Source of the DNA: Chloroflexota bacterium
Lineage (GTDB): Bacteria > Chloroflexota > Dehalococcoidia > Dehalococcoidales > UBA3254
Length of the DNA: 6,495 bases
NCBI GenBank assembly: GCA_017860765.1
Contig: JAGDMY010000086.1
Location: 1-6,495, forward strand
Direction of reading: 5' to 3'
Under the pieces are notes generated by a model. That model made no database searches and was not told the DNA's origin. It saw only the letters and a program-made list of their open reading frames with translations. The translations under genes were made by a program, and so were the position numbers. Shown piece after piece: positions 1-6,130 of the stretch. Positions within the stretch are counted from its first letter, which is position 1. Each line of letters begins with the position of its first letter.

Positions 1-380
1 GCGGCATAAATCAGCTTGGGATTATATCGACTAAGCGTCTCATAGTCCAGCTTCAGGCGTTCTGGAACCCCCTGCCGAAAATTATGGACAAAAACGTCCG
101 CATGCTTTACCAATCGGTATACTACCTCTTTCCCTTTCTCCTTGACCACGTCCAGGGTGATGCCTTTTTTACCCCGGTTGACATACTCAAAATAAGCCGG
201 CCGCCCTTTAACATCTCTGGGCGCGCCCCTTAAAGCAATCCCCCGGCCCGGATCACCGGAAACCCGATTTTCGATATGGACCACATCGGCGCCCAGGTCA
301 GCCAGCATAGCCGTCGCCACCGGCCCCATCTGCCATATCGTCCAATCAATTACGGTAATACCCTCCAGTGGCCCGGCCAT
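1..380 (-). CDS. CaiB/BaiF family (class III) CoA-transferase, N-terminal part, cut by window edge
   Basis: This is the first 126 codons of a protein that continues beyond position 1. The family moves CoA between acyl-CoAs and free carboxylic acids, or racemises 2-methylacyl-CoAs, in the cytoplasm. The Rossmann-like N-terminus is recognisable: LEGITVIDWT (5-14), the segment MGPVATAMLADLGADVVHIE (18-37), GDPGRG (42-47), the NRGKKGITLDV strand (68-78), the HNFRQGVPERL stretch (99-109) and LDYETL (111-116). The catalytic Asp, near residue 170 in family members, lies outside the window, so activity cannot be judged. The ATG start (codon 378..380) is supported by AGGAGG on the minus strand at 387..392, six bases upstream. 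It is transcribed divergently from the reductase operon at 677 and may supply or consume its CoA ester. Family assignment is firm; substrate is unknown. Confidence 0.93.
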   Translation of the reverse strand, partial: MAGPLEGITVIDWTIWQMGPVATAMLADLGADVVHIENRVSGDPGRGIALRGAPRDVKGRPAYFEYVNRGKKGITLDVVKEKGKEVVYRLVKHADVFVHNFRQGVPERLKLDYETLSRYNPKLIYA

Positions 381-485
381 GTGCTGCCTCCTATTTCGAT
401 CGATTAGAACCATAGAAGTGGGGGTGGTAATTATGGGTCGTTACGGGAGTTGTCTGGCTTCAAATCGCCCGAACATGATTTAGAG

Positions 486-511
486 TATTTTATATGATAA
501 TATAGAAAATA
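486..511. promoter_or_regulatory. AT-rich imperfect dyad, candidate regulator site or promoter core
   Basis: TATTTTATAT (486..495) faces ATATAGAAAATA (500..511) as an imperfect inverted repeat with a two-base bulge. 24 of 26 bases are A or T, in an otherwise GC-rich region. It contains -10-like hexamers (TATGAT 493..498, TAATAT 498..503) but no convincing -35 at the right distance. It lies about 175 bp upstream of the operon start and about 105 bp upstream of the left CoA-transferase. A role in control is inferred from position and composition only. Confidence 0.3.
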
Positions 512-623
512 TAAAGAATTGAGGAAATCCGGCGGGAGTTGGGGCAGCGGGCGGAGGAAAAATCCAACACTAAAAGGTACAGTTGGTTCAGAAATTCCCC
601 ATGTCTATCTGATCTAGGCGCAA

Positions 624-639
624 GCCATACTAATATGGC
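624..639. promoter_or_regulatory. Short dyad GCCATA-N4-TATGGC, candidate operator
   Basis: Six-base perfect arms GCCATA (624..629) and TATGGC (634..639) are separated by CTAA. The dyad sits 37 bases before the TTG start of the operon's first gene, inside the probable 5' leader. It could bind a dimeric regulator, but a six-base arm pair can occur by chance and no second copy was found in the window. Confidence 0.25.
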
Positions 640-676
640 GGCCTGATACTGTTTTAATCGGAAAGGAAATAAGGCA

Positions 677-2098
677 TTGTCTCAAGAAGTCAAACAATCG
701 CAGACCGGGCCAACCGGGTCAAGACCTATCAACCGGCTCAAGTCCATGTACGCTTTGCGGGCTACCCTGGACAAGGCTTATCAGGAAACGGCCGCGGCGC
801 AGAAGGGGGGCCGGCCCATCGCCTGGAGCATGTTCAATAACAACTATGAGCCTTCGTTTTTGAATGCCATGGGGTTGGAAAGCGTCTATCCGGAAAATTA
901 CAGCAGCAAGGCTGCCTCAATGGGAGAGGCCGTTCCTCTGGAGGAGCGCTCAGCTTCTGAGGGGTTCCCTACGCATCTGTGCGGCTATGCCCAGGCCTGT
1001 CTCGGCTATGCAGCGATGATGGCCGATTGCGGAGGCGGGATACCGCCGAAGGCTCCCGGGGAGGGGATGCCCAAACCGGCCCTGTTGATCGGTTCGAGTT
1101 TCGTGTGCGACGCCAGGTTCAAATGGTTTCAAGCTATGGGCCGTTACCTGGAAACGCCTTTGTGGGTATTCGAGGTCCCTGATTCGGGCTATAACGAAGC
1201 CTGGACGACGGACCAGTATGAACAGGATATTAAGATGCTGGTCCGCGAACTGCGGGAGTTTGGAGCATTTCTGGAGCGCCTGCTGGGCAAAAAGATGGAT
1301 TGGGACAAATTTGGCGAAGACTCACTCGCCACCATCCAGATGAACGATGTCTGGTACGAGATTAACGAGCTGCGCCAGGCCCGGCCCTGCCCCATGCATT
1401 CTCGAGATTTCTGGGCAAGTACCTTTGCCTCGTTCTTCAGGGCCACGGACCCGGCCCTGGTGAGGGACCTCTATCTGCAAGAGCTGGCAGAGGTCAAATA
1501 TAGAGTAGCCCATAAAATATCGGGCATCAATCGGCCCGAAAAATATCGGATTTTGGTGGATGGGCTTCCACCCTGGCAAAAGCTGGGAGTTTTCGATCCT
1601 CTGGCAGAGAGAGGCTGGAACTGCGTTTATGAGATGCTTTATCATCCCCCGAAACCCCTGGACCTGAGCCATATCAGCGACCCCGTTGAGCGCCTCGCCC
1701 GCTACTGTCAACGCCGGCCGCAGGATATGTTTGATGACCTCACCCCTGCCGAAGAAAAGATGATTCAAAATGAGATAAAACAGAGGGGCTACTGCCGGGA
1801 TCTTCTGGAGGGAGGAAGGTTTTTTAAACGCCTCCGTTTGAACCGTTTACCCCAAGACTATCGAATCGACGGAGTTTTTCTGCATATCCCCCGCACCTGT
1901 CGGGCCGTTGCAGCCGGGATGAGGAGTCGGGCTCAAGATTTCATGAAAATGTGGCATGTTCCCTCTTTGACGATTGAAGGTGACCATATTGATACCCGGC
2001 TGTTTGATGCTGAGGAGATATTGAGAAAAGCCGAGGCTTTTGAAGAAACTATGGAGCATTACCGGCAGGTCAGGAAGGACCAGGGTCTCGACTGGTAA
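677..2098 (+). CDS. 2-hydroxyacyl-CoA dehydratase / benzoyl-CoA reductase family catalytic subunit (larger subunit, BzdO/BcrB-like)
   Basis: This 473-residue cytoplasmic protein is one half of the iron-sulfur catalytic heterodimer that reduces or dehydrates an acyl-CoA after one-electron activation by the ATPases encoded downstream. The HgdB/HadB-like fold shows in the N-terminal segment RPIAWSMFNNNYEPSFLNAMG (about 46-66), the cysteine region HLCGYAQACLGY (100-111), C144 in SSFVCDARF, and the C-terminal DGVFLHIPRTCRA (398-410) followed by EGDHIDTRLFD (434-444). C102 or C108, C144 and C408 match the three-cysteine [4Fe-4S] ligation known for this family. The start is TTG: a TGA stop lies in frame at 644..646 with no ATG between, a purine-rich AAGGAA sits at 663..668, and the next in-frame ATG would remove 23 residues. 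Length and position suggest BzdO/BcrB/BadE. The benzoyl-CoA substrate is not proven. It is first in a four-gene operon, 34 bp before the next gene. Confidence 0.9.
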   Translation: MSQEVKQSQTGPTGSRPINRLKSMYALRATLDKAYQETAAAQKGGRPIAWSMFNNNYEPSFLNAMGLESVYPENYSSKAASMGEAVPLEERSASEGFPTHLCGYAQACLGYAAMMADCGGGIPPKAPGEGMPKPALLIGSSFVCDARFKWFQAMGRYLETPLWVFEVPDSGYNEAWTTDQYEQDIKMLVRELREFGAFLERLLGKKMDWDKFGEDSLATIQMNDVWYEINELRQARPCPMHSRDFWASTFASFFRATDPALVRDLYLQELAEVKYRVAHKISGINRPEKYRILVDGLPPWQKLGVFDPLAERGWNCVYEMLYHPPKPLDLSHISDPVERLARYCQRRPQDMFDDLTPAEEKMIQNEIKQRGYCRDLLEGGRFFKRLRLNRLPQDYRIDGVFLHIPRTCRAVAAGMRSRAQDFMKMWHVPSLTIEGDHIDTRLFDAEEILRKAEAFEETMEHYRQVRKDQGLDW

Positions 2099-2117
2099 CC
2101 ATTGCCAATTTCAGTGC

Positions 2118-2124
2118 AAGGGGG
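2118..2124 (+). promoter_or_regulatory. Ribosome binding site that decides the start of the second catalytic subunit
   Basis: AAGGGGG lies eight bases before ATG 2133. The open frame extends up to an ATG at 2040 inside the previous gene, but that longer start lacks a ribosome binding site and would add 31 residues that do not look like the family. The site therefore supports 2133. Confidence 0.7.
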
Positions 2125-2132
2125 TTCTATTC

Positions 2133-3308
2133 ATGGTTGAGGTAGCTGAGAAAGGACTCAGCAAGGCGGAGAAAATCTATCAGGACCGCTGCCGCCGGGC
2201 GAAAGAGCTAAAGGCTGAGGGGAAAGGGATCATCGGATACATTTGTTTGCATCCTCCTCTGGAGTTAATCACGGCTCAGGGGCTGGTCCCTTTCCGGATA
2301 TTGGGTGATATCAGCGAACCCGTTACCAGGGCGGATGCCTATCTGCCAACCGTGGTGTGTCCCTTTCTTCGCAACTGCCTGGAGCTGGGGCTGAAAGGTA
2401 AATATGATTTTTTAAGTGGTATGGTATCCAGCCATAGCTGCGATATCGGCGCCCGGATTGGGTCCTGGTGGAACGCCTACGTGCAGACGCCCTGGGTCCA
2501 CTATCTATTCTTGCCTCATACCGTGCGTCAATGGGAAAAGGACAGATTTAAAGAGGGCTTAAAGGACTACCAGGAGGCCCTGGAGAATTACACCGGCCGG
2601 AAACTATCTCCCGCCGATATCCGGAAGGCGATTCAGGAACACAATCAGCAGCGCGGGCTGGTCCGGGAATTATATGCTTTGAGAAAACCGGACCCTCCCC
2701 TGATAACGGGGTCAGAGACCCTGAAGGCAGTGGTATCCGTGATGAGCCTGCCTGTAGAGGAGGGCAACGCTCTGCTGAGGCAGGTTATCCAGGAGGTCAG
2801 AGCAAGGACGCCCCGGCCGGGAAAGAAATCAGCCAGAATTCTGGTGTGGGGTCCGGTTTTTGATAACACCGCCATCATCGATCTAATTGAGAGCCTCGAT
2901 GCCTATGTCGTGATGGATGATACCTGCGTTGGCAGCCGGGCCTACTTTGACGATGTTCCACAAACTGATGATCCTTTGGAAGGATTGGCCCATCACTATC
3001 TGGCGGACCTCAAATGTCCCCGTACTTTCAGGGAAAAAGACTTCGGGTCCATCCGCAAAGATTATCACGCCGATATAGAGTCCAGATTTGGTTACCTCGG
3101 TGATTTTGTCAGAGACTGGAAGGTCGATGGAGTGGTGCTCCTGGCGCCACTTTATTGCGATGCTCATGCTTACGAATTACCGGCCTGGAAGGACTACCTC
3201 ACCGAGAAAGGCATACCCTCTATCTATCTGGAGCATGATTACAGTCGGGCCGCCCTGGGACAGTTGAGGACCAGAGTCCAGGCTTTCCTGGAAATGATTG
3301 AAAAATAG
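2133..3308 (+). CDS. 2-hydroxyacyl-CoA dehydratase / benzoyl-CoA reductase family catalytic subunit (smaller subunit, BzdN/BcrC-like)
   Basis: A 391-residue partner of the preceding protein, together forming the catalytic heterodimer with one [4Fe-4S] cluster per subunit. Family marks are IGYICLHPPLELITAQGLVP (34-53), LPTVVCPFLRNCLELG (71-86), SSHSCD (99-104), VWGPVFDN (238-245), DDTCVGSRAYFDD (262-274), LLAPLYCDAHAYELP (336-350) and EHDYSRAALGQLRTRVQAFL (367-386). C76, C103 and C342 are the likely cluster ligands, with spacing like that in HadB/HadC of Clostridioides. The YCDAHAYE motif and the C-terminal GQLRTR block are typical of BcrC/BadD/BzdN-like subunits. The chosen ATG has a ribosome binding site; a longer frame back to 2040 overlaps the upstream gene and is rejected. 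Its stop overlaps the next gene's proposed TTG start by 11 bases, suggesting translational coupling. Family is certain; subunit naming is by length and motifs. Confidence 0.92.
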   Translation: MVEVAEKGLSKAEKIYQDRCRRAKELKAEGKGIIGYICLHPPLELITAQGLVPFRILGDISEPVTRADAYLPTVVCPFLRNCLELGLKGKYDFLSGMVSSHSCDIGARIGSWWNAYVQTPWVHYLFLPHTVRQWEKDRFKEGLKDYQEALENYTGRKLSPADIRKAIQEHNQQRGLVRELYALRKPDPPLITGSETLKAVVSVMSLPVEEGNALLRQVIQEVRARTPRPGKKSARILVWGPVFDNTAIIDLIESLDAYVVMDDTCVGSRAYFDDVPQTDDPLEGLAHHYLADLKCPRTFREKDFGSIRKDYHADIESRFGYLGDFVRDWKVDGVVLLAPLYCDAHAYELPAWKDYLTEKGIPSIYLEHDYSRAALGQLRTRVQAFLEMIEK

Positions 3309-4167
3309 GGAGACGGTCATCTATTACGCGGGCATAGATATAGGTTCAACCATGACTAAAGCGGTCATCCTGGAAGAAGCCATCGTCGCTTCAGTCATCG
3401 GCCGTACCGGTCCGGAGCACCGCCGGTTGGCGAATGAGGTTATGGAAGAAGCCTTATCCAGGGCCAGGGTGCCGTTTAGCAATATTGCCTATGTGATAGC
3501 CACCGGTTACGGGAGGATCAACGTCCCCTTTGCTGATAAGCAGATTACCGAGATATCCTGTCATGCGCTGGGAATTCAGAGCCTTTTCCCGAACGTGCGT
3601 ACTGTCATTGATATAGGTGGACAGGACTCCAAAGGCATAAAGATAGCCAACCACCGGGTAGCGGACTTTGTCATGAATGATAAATGCGCTGCCGGGACAG
3701 GCCGCTTTCTGGAGGTCATTGCGGAAGCTCTGGGGGTAAAAATCACTGAAATGGGAGACCTTTCACTGCGCTCAAAACAAAAACTTGAGATAAGCAATAT
3801 GTGTACTATTTTTGCGGAGCAGGAGGTTATCTCCTGCCTGAGTGAGGGGAAATTAATAGAAGATATTATCGCCGGATTGCATACCTCCATTGCCAGCCGT
3901 ATTATTTCCATGGTCGAAAGAATTAAAATCGAGAAGGACGTCGTTGTTACCGGGGGAGGAGCCAAGAATATCGGGCTGGTGAAAGCGATAGAGCAAAAGC
4001 TGGGATTCCCCGTTTTGACGCCGCCCGAGCCGCTGATTACCGGAGCTTTAGGAGCGGCCTTGCACGCCAAATCACTGGTGGAAAAGGCCAGAATTAAGGG
4101 GACCACTCTGGAAAGAAAGGAGCGCCGCCTGGAACGCGCTACCTTCTTCAACGGGGAAGCCCATTAA
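3298..4167 (+). CDS. BadF/BadG/BcrA/BcrD/HgdC-type activator ATPase (canonical copy)
   Basis: This 289-residue ASKHA-fold ATPase would use ATP hydrolysis to push an electron from a reduced carrier onto the catalytic heterodimer. Visible motifs are phosphate-1 GIDIGSTMTK (12-21), ATGYGR (68-73), ISCHALG (86-92), phosphate-2 IDIGGQDSK (104-112), KCAAGTGRF (129-137), MCTIFAEQEV (168-177) and adenosine GGGAKN (219-224). C130 and C169 are 39 residues apart, as in HgdC, whose dimer shares a [4Fe-4S] cluster between subunits. All expected residues are present, so it should be active. A charged tail follows the fold (about 262-289). The TTG start at 3298 overlaps the upstream stop by 11 bases and has only a weak GGAA four bases ahead; family alignment suggests translation could begin nearer YYAGIDIG, but no ATG, GTG or TTG exists there. 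It pairs with the divergent copy downstream; BzdQ or BzdP is the likely counterpart. Confidence 0.93.
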   Translation: MKNRETVIYYAGIDIGSTMTKAVILEEAIVASVIGRTGPEHRRLANEVMEEALSRARVPFSNIAYVIATGYGRINVPFADKQITEISCHALGIQSLFPNVRTVIDIGGQDSKGIKIANHRVADFVMNDKCAAGTGRFLEVIAEALGVKITEMGDLSLRSKQKLEISNMCTIFAEQEVISCLSEGKLIEDIIAGLHTSIASRIISMVERIKIEKDVVVTGGGAKNIGLVKAIEQKLGFPVLTPPEPLITGALGAALHAKSLVEKARIKGTTLERKERRLERATFFNGEAH

Positions 4168-4193
4168 TACTTTAAGATTCGTCTATTATTATC

Positions 4194-4198
4194 GGTGA
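4194..4198 (+). promoter_or_regulatory. Ribosome binding site favouring ATG 4207 over GTG 4195
   Basis: GGTGA pairs with the 3' end of 16S rRNA and lies eight bases before ATG 4207. The alternative GTG at 4195 is inside this site and has no ribosome binding site of its own. With ATG 4207 the cluster cysteines fall at 127 and 166, the same numbering as I recall for HgdC. Confidence 0.65.
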
Positions 4199-4206
4199 GA
4201 AAAATA

Positions 4207-5001
4207 ATGGCTTACGCAGCAGGGATTGATATCGGTTCCAGCTTCAGTAAAATTGTCGTCCTGGATAATCGGAATCTGGTAATAGCGCGAAGCGTGCTGA
4301 CCACATCCGGCAGCTACCGGAGCACTTCAGAGCGGGTGGTTGAGGAAGGGCTCAAAAAGGCCGGATTAGGACTGGAAGCCCTGGTCAATCTGGTAGCGAC
4401 CGGCATCGGAGCTGCCAGCGTTCCCTTTCCAAACCAGCCTGCGACGGAAGCCTCCTGCGCCGCCAGGGGAGTCAATTTTCTCTTTCCAGGCGCCAGAACT
4501 GTGATTGAAATCGGTGGACAGTCCTCCCGAATTATTGGCTTAACAGAAAAAGGAAAAGTGACAGATTATGTAACCAGTGAAAAGTGTGCCGGTGGCAACG
4601 GGCGCTTCCTGCAGGTGATTGCCCGGGTACTCAAAGTAAAATTGGAGGATATCGGAGAAATTTCTCTCAAATCCAGGAACAGAGTTATCTTCACCACCGG
4701 TTGTGCTGTTTTCTGCGAGTCGGAAGCCATATCCCGGGTAGCCGAGGGAGCCTTAAAAGAAGATATCCTGGCAGGTGTGCATTACTCTATTGCCAATAAA
4801 ATAGCGGGCCTGTTGGGTAGGGTAACACTACAGAAAGAATGTGTCATTATCGGTGGCGGTGCCAGGGACCGCGGCCTGGTTAAGAGTATAGAAGAGGCAG
4901 CGGGTATCGAGTTGAGAGTGCCCGAAGAACCCGGGACGACCATCGCGCTGGGTGCCGCCCTGATTGCCCGGGATAAAAATTCAGGCAAAAGGGATAGTTA
5001 A
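4207..5001 (+). CDS. BadF/BadG/BcrA/BcrD/HgdC-type activator ATPase (divergent second copy)
   Basis: A 264-residue paralogue of the preceding ATPase and probably its heterodimer partner. It keeps phosphate-1 GIDIGSSFSK (6-15), ATGIGAA (64-70), the cluster cysteines C127 (EKCAGGNGRF) and C166 (TGCAVFCESEA), and adenosine GGGAR (216-220). It departs from the canonical copy in phosphate-2, where EIGGQSSR (101-108) replaces DIGGQDSK, and in AGGNGRF for AAGTGRF; C170 is an additional cysteine close to the ligand C166. The Asp of GGQD belongs to the nucleotide/Mg site region in this fold, so this subunit may bind or hydrolyse ATP differently. Two unequal small ATPases are characteristic of bzd-type benzoyl-CoA reductases (BzdP and BzdQ). 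ATG 4207 is preferred to GTG 4195. It lies 39 bp after the previous gene and ends the operon, facing the crotonase gene. Confidence 0.9.
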   Translation: MAYAAGIDIGSSFSKIVVLDNRNLVIARSVLTTSGSYRSTSERVVEEGLKKAGLGLEALVNLVATGIGAASVPFPNQPATEASCAARGVNFLFPGARTVIEIGGQSSRIIGLTEKGKVTDYVTSEKCAGGNGRFLQVIARVLKVKLEDIGEISLKSRNRVIFTTGCAVFCESEAISRVAEGALKEDILAGVHYSIANKIAGLLGRVTLQKECVIIGGGARDRGLVKSIEEAAGIELRVPEEPGTTIALGAALIARDKNSGKRDS

Positions 5002-5033
5002 AAGAGGATTCCTCCGGTAAGCCTTGAGAAGCT

Positions 5034-5819
5034 TCAATGCCCCTTGAAAACAGGCTCCCTTTTCTCTATGAAAGCTTTCATGGCTTCTTTAAAGTCCTCT
5101 GTCATGAAGACCACGCTCTGTGCAGCGGCCTCATGATTCAGGGTTGTCAGCAAGTCCATGCCAAGTGATTGATTGAGGGACGCCTTGGTCATCCCGATAA
5201 CCAGGGGAGACGCTTTAGCCAGGGTCCTGGCCAACTCCCGGGTGGTCTTCTCTAACTGGTCTTCAGGGACCACGCAGCTCACCAGGCCTATCCTGTCCGC
5301 TTCCTGGGCATCCACCGTCTTACCGCTGTAGAGCAGATAATTGGCCTTGGCCGGGCCCACCAAACGGGGTAAAAAATAAATTGCCCCAAAGTCAGGGTGG
5401 GCCGCTCGCAAGACATAAGGCTCGATAAATTTGGCTTTCTCCGAGGCGACGATAATATCGCAGGAAAGGGCCAGGTTGCAGCCGCCGCCGACAGCGAAAC
5501 CATTCACGGCTGCAATCACCGGTTTAGGCATATTTTTGAGGGACATAATTAATTGTGTGGCTGAATCCCCCAGGTTCATGGCAGCCGCCGGGTCGCTGAT
5601 TCTGAAATCCGGGGCGTTCAGTTCGGCGCCCGAGCAAAATGCCCGGCCCGTACCGGTAAGGATTACAGCTCTAACCCTGGCATCTTGACTTACTTCTGAG
5701 CAGGCCCCTATCAGCTCGCCAACTACCTGGGAGTTTAAGGCATTCATTTTCTCAGGACGATTCATCCTGATGGTGGCAAATCCTTCTTCTCTGGTTAGTA
5801 TCAGAGTTTTATAGTCCAT
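5034..5819 (-). CDS. Crotonase-fold protein (enoyl-CoA hydratase/isomerase family), lacking both classical hydratase glutamates
   Basis: A full-length 261-residue cytoplasmic crotonase superfamily member acting on an acyl-CoA. Family marks are LNRPEK-type MNRPEKMNALN (19-29), the oxyanion-hole segment AFCSGAEL (60-67), the second oxyanion segment NGFAVGGGCNLALSCD (106-121), HPDFGAIYFLPRLVG (141-155) and ADRIGLVSCVV (174-184). At the two positions that hold catalytic Glu in rat mitochondrial enoyl-CoA hydratase (144 and 164) I align N115 and Y135, so simple hydration is unlikely. D143 is a possible acid/base as in some isomerase-type members. Isomerase, ring hydrolase or thioesterase-like activity all remain open. 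The ATG has AAGGAG on the minus strand (5828..5833) eight bases upstream, and a strong promoter lies at 5963..5991. It converges on the reductase operon with a 32-bp gap. Confidence 0.92.
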   Translation of the reverse strand: MDYKTLILTREEGFATIRMNRPEKMNALNSQVVGELIGACSEVSQDARVRAVILTGTGRAFCSGAELNAPDFRISDPAAAMNLGDSATQLIMSLKNMPKPVIAAVNGFAVGGGCNLALSCDIIVASEKAKFIEPYVLRAAHPDFGAIYFLPRLVGPAKANYLLYSGKTVDAQEADRIGLVSCVVPEDQLEKTTRELARTLAKASPLVIGMTKASLNQSLGMDLLTTLNHEAAAQSVVFMTEDFKEAMKAFIEKREPVFKGH

Positions 5820-5962
5820 TGCGCTTGCTCCTTGTTTGTTTTATTGCCTTGCCGCAACCGGGTTTTCGGGACCTCGCGGATATCCCAAGGTAATCAAAGA
5901 AGATTTCCGTCAAGCTGAAAATCGCGGGCAGGATTTACACTGGTGCATTGGAATTAATAGGT

Positions 5963-5991
5963 ATGATAGGCTCTCCGATGAATATTGTCAA
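5963..5991 (-). promoter_or_regulatory. Sigma-70 type promoter for the crotonase-fold gene
   Basis: On the minus strand, TTGACA (5991..5986) is followed after exactly 17 bases by TATCAT (5968..5963), a perfect -35 and five of six -10 matches. Transcription would start near 5956, giving a leader of about 135 bases before the ATG at 5819. Confidence 0.65.
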
Positions 5992-6019
5992 CGACGGCTG
6001 CCCGGATTCGCGTTGACAA
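5985..6019. repeat. Inverted repeat TTGTCAACG-N17-CGTTGACAA carrying both -35 boxes
   Basis: Perfect nine-base arms at 5985..5993 and 6011..6019, separated by 17 bases. Each arm contains the TTGACA -35 box of one of the two divergent promoters plus the same flanking CG and A. The shared flanks go beyond what two -35 boxes require, so a regulator contacting both promoters is possible; the arms may also simply reflect two consensus boxes with chance flanks. Confidence 0.6.
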
Positions 6020-6041
6020 ATTTTGGTTCAAGGTCTATTAT
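6013..6041 (+). promoter_or_regulatory. Sigma-70 type promoter for the right CoA-transferase gene
   Basis: TTGACA (6013..6018), a 17-base spacer and TATTAT (6036..6041) give a perfect -35 and five of six -10 matches. Transcription would start near 6048, about 90 bases before the TTG start codon at 6136. Confidence 0.7.
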
Positions 6042-6057
6042 AGCTACAATATTATTC

Positions 6058-6077
6058 GGTATACATATATGTATACC
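6058..6077. promoter_or_regulatory. Perfect 20-bp palindrome, candidate repressor operator
   Basis: GGTATACATATATGTATACC is identical to its reverse complement over all 20 bases. It begins about ten bases after the predicted start of the rightward transcript, where a bound dimeric repressor would block transcription of the CoA-transferase gene. TetR- or GntR-like regulators of acyl-CoA metabolism use sites of this kind, but the family cannot be named and no regulator gene is in the window. Confidence 0.6.
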
Positions 6078-6123
6078 TACCTCACCCTGCAATGGCATTT
6101 GTAGGTTCAAACTCAGGAATGGC

Positions 6124-6130
6124 GGAGGTG
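6124..6130 (+). promoter_or_regulatory. Strong ribosome binding site that decides a TTG start
   Basis: GGAGGTG matches the 16S rRNA anti-Shine-Dalgarno over seven bases and ends five bases before TTG 6136. No ATG or GTG lies nearby in this frame, so this site fixes the start of the right CoA-transferase. Confidence 0.85.

Larger units (their letters stand above)
381..676. other. Divergent intergenic region, 296 bp
   Basis: This gap lies between two divergent genes and must hold the promoters of both the left CoA-transferase and the reductase operon. It contains a strongly AT-rich island at about 482..517, a G-rich purine stretch at about 531..560 and a short dyad at 624..639. I found no pair of -35 and -10 boxes close enough to consensus to call on either strand, so a regulated promoter that needs an activator, or an alternative sigma factor, is possible. 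No small gene with a ribosome binding site was seen. Confidence 0.6.

Noticed and set aside
1322..1768. 148-codon antisense open frame inside the first catalytic subunit
   Set aside because: No recognisable domain; it is explained as a shadow of the conserved sense gene.
2040..2132. Upstream extension of the second catalytic subunit by 31 residues
   Set aside because: It overlaps the end of the previous gene, lacks a ribosome binding site and does not resemble the family N-terminus; ATG 2133 is well supported.
3576..4151. Long 191-codon antisense open frame across the first ATPase
   Set aside because: It is the mirror of a strongly conserved coding region, rich in Ser and Pro without recognisable domains, and has no independent support.
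5004..5035. Possible bidirectional terminator between the convergent genes
   Set aside because: GAGGA-T-TCCTC has a one-base loop and GAAGCTTC is a plain palindrome; neither forms a stable hairpin with a following T run.
5850..5878. Weak hairpin around CCGC/GCGG in the crotonase leader
   Set aside because: Only four base pairs close a large, poorly paired loop, so it is not worth calling.
6076..6105. Leader hairpin CCTAC/GTAGG before the right CoA-transferase
   Set aside because: A five-base stem around a 20-base loop is weak and matches no riboswitch or attenuator I know.
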